The notes below the pieces were generated by a model. It was given only the letters and a program-made list of their open reading frames with translations, was not told where the DNA came from and searched no databases. A stretch of DNA of 64,000 nucleotides from Trinickia dinghuensis (GTDB taxonomy: Bacteria; Pseudomonadota; Gammaproteobacteria; Burkholderiales; Burkholderiaceae): NCBI RefSeq assembly GCF_003367175.1, contig NZ_QRGA01000007.1, positions 295,060 through 359,059 on the forward strand, written 5' to 3'. Made by a program: the position numbers and the translations under genes. Below are positions 34,294 through 41,776 of the stretch, in pieces; within the stretch, counting starts at the first letter, position 1; each line of letters begins with the position of its first letter.

Positions 34294-35229
34294 TCACCCA
34301 CCCGCCCGCTCGACTACCTGCCGCACGAGCGATGGCGACACGTAATGCGGGCCATCGAAGAGATAAACGCGATACCCGCGATACGCCTCGAGCTGCGGCG
34401 TCAGTTCCGCCGCGTTCGCCGCGCGAAACCCTCCGCCCGGCAACCCTCGAAACGCCTCCGCGATGATCCGTACACGTTCGGGTCCCAAGCGCTTGGCGAG
34501 CGCATCGGCATAGCCGCGCGCGACGGCAGGATCTCGCACGTAATCGCCGCACCCGTCCTGGAAGAACACACCGACATCGCGCGGCAGCCAGCTGTCCAAC
34601 CAAGCAGCCAGCGCCGCCCCGCCGATATTCGAGTTGTCGTAGACGCTGATCCAAAGCGGCTTCGGCAATCGCTCCAGCAGCGGCGCGAGCGCGCGCGCAT
34701 TCTTCCAAGTCGGATCGACCTCGACCGGGAAGTACCAACCGGAAACGTGCATCGGCCAGCGCGCCGAAGCAAGCGCGCGCGACTGCGCCGCCAATCGCGG
34801 CAGATGCGTACGTGCCTGGGTCTCGTCGAAGCGACCCGCCAAACCGACGATCACCTCGCGCGCCCACGGCTCCCTGCCGATACGCTTCCAATCGGGCAGC
34901 CGCGACGCAATTTGCAATCCCTGCGCCGGCACGAGCGCTTCATCATCCACGGCCGTCCACTGCACGAGCAAATCGCTGACACCCAGCGCATCCCAATCCC
35001 CGTGCGGGTTCGCATGCGCATTATCGGGCTGCCAGACGATGCCTTGCGCGAGTTCCGGCCGCGCGATCACCGGTTCCATGTGCGCAGGCGGTGCGGCTTC
35101 GACGGCCCCCGCTGCCGACACGACAATCGCACCAAGGGCGACGACTGCAATCCGCCGCCAACCTCGCACCGATCGCATCACGCGCGTCAAGCGCATCACC
35201 CGCCCCACCGCGCTATCGCCCATTGCCAT
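34294..35229 (-). CDS. exported hypothetical protein closing the polysaccharide operon
   Basis: Up to 311 residues. A signal peptide or signal anchor (RRIAVVALGAIVVSAAGAVE) follows an Arg-rich start; the true start may be the ATG at 35196. The body has alternating helices and strands like a TIM-barrel (MHVSGWYFPVEVDPTWKNAR, LWISVYDNSNIGG, VGVFFQDGCGDYVRDPAVAR) and weakly recalls DUF4434-type proteins of polysaccharide loci. It overlaps the adenylating-enzyme gene and ends the operon. A periplasmic glycan hydrolase or modifier is plausible but unproven. Confidence 0.65.
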   Translation of the reverse strand: MAMGDSAVGRVMRLTRVMRSVRGWRRIAVVALGAIVVSAAGAVEAAPPAHMEPVIARPELAQGIVWQPDNAHANPHGDWDALGVSDLLVQWTAVDDEALVPAQGLQIASRLPDWKRIGREPWAREVIVGLAGRFDETQARTHLPRLAAQSRALASARWPMHVSGWYFPVEVDPTWKNARALAPLLERLPKPLWISVYDNSNIGGAALAAWLDSWLPRDVGVFFQDGCGDYVRDPAVARGYADALAKRLGPERVRIIAEAFRGLPGGGFRAANAAELTPQLEAYRGYRVYLFDGPHYVSPSLVRQVVERAGG

Positions 35230-36712
35230 TGCTCTGCGACGCCATCATCGCGTTGCGGTAATCCTCGGCAAGACGCGCGCGGTCGATCTTCGCGTTGACC
35301 GTCAGCGGCAGCATCCGGCAAGCGATCAGTTCCGACGGAATCATGTACGGCGGCAAACGTTCGCCAAGCCGCACCCGCCAATCCGACGGCAGCGCAAGCT
35401 GCGCCCCGCGTTCATCGTTCGCCCCCGTTTCGACGAAGGCAACGATACGGGCCACCGAACCGTCCGCACGCCGCAGCGGCACGGCCGCCGCATGCGCCCC
35501 ACCCGGCATCGCGGCCAGCGCCGAATCGATCTCCGCGAGTTCGATCCGATAGCCGTTCAGCTTCACCTGATCGTCCATGCGGCCGTGGCAAAACAGCAAA
35601 CCATCGGCATCGACATCGCCTACATCGCCCGCACGAAACGCTCGCCCGCCGTCGCGCTCGAACATCTTCGTCGCATTGAGGTCGGCTCGATTCAAATAGC
35701 CTCGCATCACATAGGGTCCTGCGATGCAGAGTTCGTTCTGATCGATGAACACCTCGCCGCCGCGCCGGGAGAACCCGATCGGCAAACGCACGGGATGCGC
35801 TTCGAGCACGGCATCGTCCACGACGATCCACGTCGCCGCGACCGTCGCCTCGGTCGGCCCGTAGGTATTGATGATCCGAGCGCCCGGAAAACGCTGGCGC
35901 AATCGGCGCGCGAGCGAAACTGGCAGTGTCTCGCCGCAGAACAGAAACGTGGACAGCGACGGCAGCGATGCCTGCTCGAAACGCGGATCGAGCAACTGCT
36001 GCTGCGCAAACGACGGTGTCGAAACCCAGCTAGTCACGCGCGCTTGCGCCAGCGCTTCGATGAAGGCAGCCCCGGGCATGCACGCCGCACGCGACATCAT
36101 GACGATCGTGCCGCCGAGCGCGAGCGTGCCGAATACCTCGTACATCGACAAGTCGAAGCTGAACGGCGCCTGATTCAAAAAGACGGGCGACGGGCCCAGC
36201 GCGAAGTCGAGGTTCATCCACTCGGCGAGCGATGCGACGCCCTCACGCCCGATCTGGACGCCTTTCGGGTCGCCGGTCGTCCCCGAGGTGAACTGCACGT
36301 ACGCCAGATTCGTTTCGCGAAGCGCCGGCGCGCGCGTGTGGCCCTCGGCCGGCTCCGCGTCACCGTCCAATCGCTCGAAGCGCCCCGTTCGCGCATCGAA
36401 GTAGGCCGATGCCGCAAGCGTCCGCGCGATACGGCGCATGCGCTCGTCGGGATAGACGGTGTCGACCGGCACGAACGGCGCGCCAAGCATCAGCGCGCCG
36501 GCCATCGCGACGAAGAACCCGGCTTCCTTGTGTCCGCGCACGATCACGGGCACGTCGCGCCCGAACCCCTCGGCTCGCGCGGCATCGCACCAGACAGCGG
36601 CGCTCGCGGCCAGCTCGCGCCAGCTCAGCGTTGCATCCGCGGCAATGACGGCCGGCGCCTCGGGACGCAGATGGGCATCGACAAAACGACTCTCGGCAAG
36701 ATCGAAACGCAT
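35213..36712 (-). CDS. DltA-like adenylating enzyme (acyl/aminoacyl-AMP ligase)
   Basis: 499 residues of the ANL superfamily. The core has the P-loop YVQFTSGTTGDPKG (138-151), INTYGPTEATV (281-291) and a C-terminal lysine in LTVNAKIDR (Lys about 475), so both half-reactions look possible. The size and the next-door carrier protein match DltA, which charges D-alanine onto DltC, but the selectivity pocket cannot be read by eye. It lies 9 nt after the carrier gene, in the exopolysaccharide operon, so it probably supplies an acyl or aminoacyl group for polymer decoration. Confidence 0.85.
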   Translation of the reverse strand: MRFDLAESRFVDAHLRPEAPAVIAADATLSWRELAASAAVWCDAARAEGFGRDVPVIVRGHKEAGFFVAMAGALMLGAPFVPVDTVYPDERMRRIARTLAASAYFDARTGRFERLDGDAEPAEGHTRAPALRETNLAYVQFTSGTTGDPKGVQIGREGVASLAEWMNLDFALGPSPVFLNQAPFSFDLSMYEVFGTLALGGTIVMMSRAACMPGAAFIEALAQARVTSWVSTPSFAQQQLLDPRFEQASLPSLSTFLFCGETLPVSLARRLRQRFPGARIINTYGPTEATVAATWIVVDDAVLEAHPVRLPIGFSRRGGEVFIDQNELCIAGPYVMRGYLNRADLNATKMFERDGGRAFRAGDVGDVDADGLLFCHGRMDDQVKLNGYRIELAEIDSALAAMPGGAHAAAVPLRRADGSVARIVAFVETGANDERGAQLALPSDWRVRLGERLPPYMIPSELIACRMLPLTVNAKIDRARLAEDYRNAMMASQSNGNGR

Positions 36713-36721
36713 CGCGGCCGC

Positions 36722-36991
36722 CTATCGATTCGCCGTGTTGTCGGCGATGTATTCGGCGAGCGTCGCCACGCTCGCCAGATGCTCGGCGATCTCGGTCGGC
36801 GGAAGCCGCACGCCGAACACCGTCTCGACATGCAGCACGATCTCCACGGCGAGGACCGAATCGACCAGCCCCGATTCGATCAGCGCGGTGTCGGCATCGA
36901 CCCGCCTCATCACGACCGACTCCACGAGTGCCCGGGTTTGCTCGAGCAATTCGGCTTGGGACGAAGTGTCTTTGTCTTGGCTTGACGTCAT
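36722..36991 (-). CDS. acyl/aminoacyl carrier protein (DltC-like)
   Basis: 89 residues with the phosphopantetheine site ESGLVDSVLAVEIV (Ser45) and a typical acidic carrier-protein C-terminus. It lies between the MBOAT gene and the adenylating enzyme gene, the same set of parts as dltABC. It is expected to carry the activated group to the MBOAT protein. Confidence 0.87.
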   Translation of the reverse strand: MTSSQDKDTSSQAELLEQTRALVESVVMRRVDADTALIESGLVDSVLAVEIVLHVETVFGVRLPPTEIAEHLASVATLAEYIADNTANR

Positions 36992-37016
36992 CGGGATCTC
37001 CTTCGAAACAAAACGA

Positions 37017-38624
37017 TCAAAACTGGAAATAGAGGAAGCGCACTTCGCCGTGCAACTGCGAAGCGCACACGAGCAGCACGAGCATCACCGTCGCCGTCCA
37101 GCGAAACGAAGGCGACCATGCGAGGCCTGCCGGCACCGCATTCGATGCACGCTCGAGCGCCGGCGAGAACCGCCCCATCCACTCGTGCGAATTCGGTGCG
37201 AACCAGGCAATCGCGAGCAGCACTGCCACTTGGGGTGCCGGCATCGCGCGGCCCATCGCGAGCCGCAGCCAAGCTAGGCCGTGTGCGCCTGCGTCGAGCG
37301 GCGGCCAAGCGCTCGCGCCGAAGCCGCGTACGCCCGCCATCCCCTCGAGCATGGCGAGCGCATCGCCGATGCCGTGCGCACGAAAGAACACGAACGCGAC
37401 AAGCGCGGCAACGAACGTCACCAGCACGCTGGCGACATGGCGCAGCTTCTGCGCCCCAATACCCGGAGGCGCCGCGGTGCCTTGCACCGTTGCGCGCCAA
37501 TTGCGCCACGCGTGATTGATCGTCAGATAGCCCGCGTGCAGCAAACCGTAGATCAGGTACTGGAGGCCCGCGCCGTGCCAAATCCCCGCCAATCCCATCG
37601 TGTACAGCGTCGGCACCGCGACGGTCATGGCGAAGCCCGTCGGCGAGCGTTGCGCCGCGCGGCCGATCGGCAAACCGCGCGCGGCGCGCCGCCGATTGAT
37701 CCGCATCGACAGCGGGTAGTAGAGATACGCCGTGAGGTAGCGCGTGAGCGTGATGTGCCAGCGCTGCCAGAAATCGATGATGCTCGTGGCCCTGAACGGC
37801 GAGTTGAAGTTCAGGGGGAAACGCACGCCGAACATCTTGGCCAAGCCCACGGCCATATCCGAGTAGCCGGAGAAGTCGAAGTACAACTGCAGCGCGTAGG
37901 CAAGCGCCGTGCCCCAAGCCCCCCAAGCGCCCAACGCGGCGGGCGCGGCAAAACCCGCATCGGCGTAGGGCGCGATCGGGTCAGCCAGCAGCAGCTTCTT
38001 GGCCAGCCCGATCGCGAAGACGCTGGCCCCGATCGAAATGTTTTCGGCACGCAGCCGGTAAGTTTCGGGCTGGGCGAACTGCGTCATCATCTCCTTGTGA
38101 TGCAAGATCGGCCCCGCGATCAGATGCGGAAAGAACGTCACGAATTGGACGAAACCGAGCGCGTCGGAGCGCTTGACGATGCCCGCATGGCAATCGAGCA
38201 AGTAGCCGATCTGCGTGAACGTGAAGAAGGACACGCCTAGCGGCAGGATGACGCTGCCCGACGTCTGCGCGAGCCAGCCGTGCGCCGATAGGCCAAGCCA
38301 CTCGACGAGCGCGCAGGCCATCGCCGACCAATACTTGTAGCGCACGAGCACGCCGATATCGACGCAGATCGCGGCCGCGAGCCACATGCGCCGGCCGCGC
38401 GAGCCGGGCTTGCCGGCGAGGATCGCGCGGCTCATGCCGTAGTTGAATGCGATCGAGGCCAGGAGCAAGCCGACGAATGCCGGCGCCCAAGCGCCGTAGA
38501 AGATGAATGACGCCACGCATAGCCATGCGGCGGCGAGGCGCGGAGCGTACGCGCCCGCCGCGTAGTAGACGGCCAGCGCGATCGGCAGAAACAGCGTCAG
38601 AAAGACGAACGAGTTGAACAGCAT
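37017..38624 (-). CDS. MBOAT O-acyltransferase (AlgI/DltB-like)
   Basis: 535 residues from the ATG at 38624 (MLFNSFVFLTLFLPI, the usual AlgI start). It is polytopic with the MBOAT core FWQRWHITLTRYLTAYLYYP and the active-site region GIWHGAGLQYLIYGLLHAGY. The family moves acyl groups across the inner membrane onto periplasmic polymers with an SGNH partner. Its neighbours (carrier and adenylase downstream, two AlgJ/X-like proteins upstream) allow either an alginate-type acetylation or Dlt-type aminoacylation role. Confidence 0.93.
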   Translation of the reverse strand: MLFNSFVFLTLFLPIALAVYYAAGAYAPRLAAAWLCVASFIFYGAWAPAFVGLLLASIAFNYGMSRAILAGKPGSRGRRMWLAAAICVDIGVLVRYKYWSAMACALVEWLGLSAHGWLAQTSGSVILPLGVSFFTFTQIGYLLDCHAGIVKRSDALGFVQFVTFFPHLIAGPILHHKEMMTQFAQPETYRLRAENISIGASVFAIGLAKKLLLADPIAPYADAGFAAPAALGAWGAWGTALAYALQLYFDFSGYSDMAVGLAKMFGVRFPLNFNSPFRATSIIDFWQRWHITLTRYLTAYLYYPLSMRINRRRAARGLPIGRAAQRSPTGFAMTVAVPTLYTMGLAGIWHGAGLQYLIYGLLHAGYLTINHAWRNWRATVQGTAAPPGIGAQKLRHVASVLVTFVAALVAFVFFRAHGIGDALAMLEGMAGVRGFGASAWPPLDAGAHGLAWLRLAMGRAMPAPQVAVLLAIAWFAPNSHEWMGRFSPALERASNAVPAGLAWSPSFRWTATVMLVLLVCASQLHGEVRFLYFQF

Positions 38625-38637
38625 CGGTGTCTTTCCC

Positions 38638-39831
38638 TCAGTCTCGCGCTTTCGCATCGGCACCGGCCGTCACCGGCCCCGATGCATCGGTCGGCAACTC
38701 GGAGAGCGCATCCTCCGACATCTCCCAGATCACGACGCGCAGCGAGCGTGGCCACGTCGCCCGCTTGGCCCAGATCGAGGCGAACGCGCGATCGAATCGT
38801 CCATCGTCGACGCTGACATTCCAGACCTCGCGGCCCAGCGCCCGACCCAAACGATCGGCGAAGCCGCTGCGCCGGGAAAACGAGCTGCCCGCCAGCAGCA
38901 CCTGCGCGGGCGGCGTGTCGTCGAGCAAGCCGCCCGATTGTTCCGGGCGGATCGTCTCGGGCATCTCGACATCGACCGGTGGGCGCCAGCCGTCGGGAAC
39001 GTTGGCGAGTCCGGCGAGGTGCAGCAGATCGCCCACGCGCGGCTGCACGCCGGTTTCGTGCTCCACCGTGAACCGCACGTCGCCGTGGCCGCCGACATGC
39101 GGCAACACGGCAGCGGCCACCGCATCGGCCGCCGCTTGCGCGCCCCGTGCGTTCCAATGCACGTCGGTGCGATAGAAGGACGGGCGAGCGTTCGTCAAAG
39201 GGCCCAGCAAGTCGACCTGCACAACGCCCTCACGCGCAAGCGCACTGTGCCATGCGTCCCAGGTCGCCGTCATCCGCGCGTCCTGGTGCAGACCGCAGAG
39301 CGACTCGGTTTCGACGCGCGCCTTATCGGGTACGGTCGCGACGACGAGCGTGATGCCCTCGCTACGCAGCGCCGCTGCGTAGCGGCGCATTGCCGCGACT
39401 TGTTCTTGCATCGCGGTGTCGACAGGAAGCTGCGTGAGCGGCGACGGCCGCGGGCGCAAGCCATCCTCGTAGAAGAGCCAGCCTGGGCAACCTTCGCGGA
39501 CCTGCGGCCCGAGGTCGCCGAGCACGCGGTAGCGCACCGCTGCGCTCGCGCGGCGAACCGCGGCCGCATAGGGGACGTCGATGGCGCGATCGACGGCATG
39601 CATCGCCTCGCCGCTGCGCCACGCCTTCGTGTCGTCGAGCGAGAACGTCGGATCGGCCTTCGCGTGCGTCACGAGCGATACCACCGCGAGCGCGAACGCG
39701 GCGACGAGCAACGCGGCGAGACACGCCGCCATCGCGCCGTGCCCGCCCTCGCCCGATCTTCTCGGCGAGCCCTCGCCGCGCCGGTCTCCGGCACCGGTTG
39801 CGGCGTCGTGTCGAACGGCGGCCTCGGTCAT
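38638..39831 (-). CDS. AlgJ/AlgX-like SGNH acyltransferase
   Basis: 397 residues from the ATG at 39831, which overlaps the upstream stop (ATGA). One N-terminal membrane anchor (about 34-54), then a periplasmic SGNH domain with TDVHW (Asp223, His225) and AGSSFSR (Ser near 316-317), the catalytic triad of the AlgJ/AlgX family. It would place the acyl group on the polymer. One of two such proteins here, each with a complete triad. Confidence 0.87.
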   Translation of the reverse strand: MTEAAVRHDAATGAGDRRGEGSPRRSGEGGHGAMAACLAALLVAAFALAVVSLVTHAKADPTFSLDDTKAWRSGEAMHAVDRAIDVPYAAAVRRASAAVRYRVLGDLGPQVREGCPGWLFYEDGLRPRPSPLTQLPVDTAMQEQVAAMRRYAAALRSEGITLVVATVPDKARVETESLCGLHQDARMTATWDAWHSALAREGVVQVDLLGPLTNARPSFYRTDVHWNARGAQAAADAVAAAVLPHVGGHGDVRFTVEHETGVQPRVGDLLHLAGLANVPDGWRPPVDVEMPETIRPEQSGGLLDDTPPAQVLLAGSSFSRRSGFADRLGRALGREVWNVSVDDGRFDRAFASIWAKRATWPRSLRVVIWEMSEDALSELPTDASGPVTAGADAKARD

Positions 39832-40844
39832 TGCGCGAGCGCCTTCTCGACACGGTCGAGCCAAGCGCTCTCGGCCATGATCGACGGCGCGTCCCATTGC
39901 CCCGAAGCGTTGGGGCCGAAGGCCATCTGCCCTTCGTTGAACTGCCATACGAGGGCCTGCGGCTTCTGCTTGGCGAACGCGGGAGATTCCAAGTAGTTGA
40001 GCAGCGTCTTCCACGGCCCGGTATCGCCGAACGTCCAAGTCAATCCAACCGGACGCGCGAGCGTATGCGCCAGCCGCTGCGGAAAACCGAGGTAAGGCTG
40101 CACCATGCTGTTGCCGACCACCTGCACGACGGGCACGGCATCGGCCAGCAGGCCGCCGCCGTCGGGTTCATCGCGCACGATGAAGCGGTCCTTTCCGATC
40201 ACGCGGCGGCGTTCGGGCGGCAGCAAGGTGGCGAGATCGCCGAAATCCATCGACTCGGTCCAATCGCCGAGCGCCGGCGGGTCGGACAGCTCGCCGCGCA
40301 ACGGGCCGGCGGCCGAGAGGCGATCGGCCGTCGCGTCGGCAACGGCCTCGGCCGTATGGCCCGACCAGTGATAGTCGGCGCGGATGTAGGTGCTGTCTTG
40401 GCTCGTATCGACGTTCGCCAGCGCCGAAACCGCATCGACGAAATCAAGACCGGCCTGCTTGCCGTGGGCGAGGATCGCCGCGTAGCGCTGCGCGACGGAC
40501 GGCGACAGCGCCGCGCCCTCGGGCAGTTTGTCAGCGGCGGCCCGCGCCTTCAGCGGCGCCACCACGATCGTGCAATGGATGCCGTGGGCGGTGAGCTTGC
40601 CGACCGCGGCGCCGATCAGATCGACGACTTTCAGGCATGCGGGGGTGTCGTCGTCGACATAGCTTTCCCAAGCCGGAAAGAGCCATCGGTCGCGGCCTTC
40701 GATCACGGCCTGCTGTGCGGCGCGCGCCGCGCGGGGCACGAAGGACAGGCCGGCCACGAACGGTGCCGCCGCCAAGGCGAGCAGCAAGCGGCGGCGGCGC
40801 GGAACGGGGACGGTGCCCGCATCGAGAAAATGAATCGGTTTCAT
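39828..40844 (-). CDS. second AlgJ-like SGNH protein
   Basis: 338 residues from the ATG at 40844; a GTG at 40874 is possible but lacks a better ribosome site. N-terminal RRRR followed by LLLALAAAPFVAGLSF looks like an export signal, possibly Tat-like. Catalytic motifs are ADYHW (Asp157, His159) and GNSM (Ser246). It is clearly diverged from the next SGNH protein, so the two may serve different acceptors or steps. Confidence 0.85.
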   Translation of the reverse strand: MKPIHFLDAGTVPVPRRRRLLLALAAAPFVAGLSFVPRAARAAQQAVIEGRDRWLFPAWESYVDDDTPACLKVVDLIGAAVGKLTAHGIHCTIVVAPLKARAAADKLPEGAALSPSVAQRYAAILAHGKQAGLDFVDAVSALANVDTSQDSTYIRADYHWSGHTAEAVADATADRLSAAGPLRGELSDPPALGDWTESMDFGDLATLLPPERRRVIGKDRFIVRDEPDGGGLLADAVPVVQVVGNSMVQPYLGFPQRLAHTLARPVGLTWTFGDTGPWKTLLNYLESPAFAKQKPQALVWQFNEGQMAFGPNASGQWDAPSIMAESAWLDRVEKALAQ

Positions 40845-40953
40845 CGCAAATGTCGTTCGGTAAGAGAGAGTCACAGTGCGGTCTTGCGCGGTTGGGCTTG
40901 GGCTTGGGTTTAGTCGCAGCCGTAGCCGAAGCAGCCAAACCAGCGTTGTCCAA

Positions 40954-41718
40954 TCACGGCTTGCGTCCCGGCCATTCGAGCGTGTCGAGCGCGCCGCTCA
41001 GCACCGGCCGCGCGGGCGAACCCGATAGGAACAAGCTGAAGCTCTGCCCCGCGGCGAGCCGAGGCAGCGCGAACGGCGGCGACACGGCGGCGCCGCAGAC
41101 GGCCACGAGCGTGGCCGTCACGGGATTGATCGAACGCGATGCCGCGTGGCCCGCCGCGACATCCGAGAAGATCGCCGATGCGGGGTTGCGCTCGAGCGCG
41201 ACCTTGCCGTCGCATCCCTCCACGAAATTGAACAGGCGAAGTTGGGCGCGCAATGCATCGGTGCTCGACACCGGTGCCGCGATCGGCCGCGCGTGCCAGC
41301 TGCCGGCTTCGTCGCGCTCGAGCGCCACCGTGAGCGTCTCGCCGACCGTATCGGCGCCCGCCACCTTCGCACCGCCCGCTTCTCCCTTCGGCTCCCCCGC
41401 ATCGACTGTCACGCGCAGCGGCGTGCCCGGCCGCACGACGTCGAGGCGGCTGGCCGTGCCCGGCGCCAGATCGACGAGATGGCCGCCGCTCGGCAATGCA
41501 ACCTTCGCCGTTTGCTCGGACAAGTTGACGACGCGCAGAAAGGTGGCATCGGCCGGCGGCTGCGGCCCGTACAGGCTTGCGACGTCATCGGCGGCAGCGG
41601 CATGGGCCGTCGGCGACCCGGCCGCGGCGGCAAGGGCAATCGCCATAGCGCCTGCAAGGGCAAGTGCGCGGCACGCCGTCGCGCGAAGGGTTTGGTCTGA
41701 GCGTGAGGTTACTTTCAT
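40954..41718 (-). CDS. AlgF-like periplasmic acetylation protein
   Basis: 254 residues from the ATG at 41718 with a signal peptide (ALALAGAMAIALAAAAGS, then AHA). The mature protein begins near ASLYGPQPPADATFLRVVNL, the AlgF hallmark, followed by two beta-rich repeats. AlgF helps transfer acetyl groups to alginate. It sits between the nfrA-like gene and the SGNH genes, linking export and acylation. Confidence 0.83.
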   Translation of the reverse strand: MKVTSRSDQTLRATACRALALAGAMAIALAAAAGSPTAHAAAADDVASLYGPQPPADATFLRVVNLSEQTAKVALPSGGHLVDLAPGTASRLDVVRPGTPLRVTVDAGEPKGEAGGAKVAGADTVGETLTVALERDEAGSWHARPIAAPVSSTDALRAQLRLFNFVEGCDGKVALERNPASAIFSDVAAGHAASRSINPVTATLVAVCGAAVSPPFALPRLAAGQSFSLFLSGSPARPVLSGALDTLEWPGRKP

Positions 41719-41776
41719 CGTCGTTATGATCTTGTTAGGACTGCTCAATAAGGTCGAATGAGGCCGTCTATCGTCG

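Noticed and set aside
35039-36985. Long plus-strand frame opposite the adenylase and carrier genes
   Set aside because: No recognisable motifs and Arg-rich; antisense shadow of DltA-like and carrier genes.
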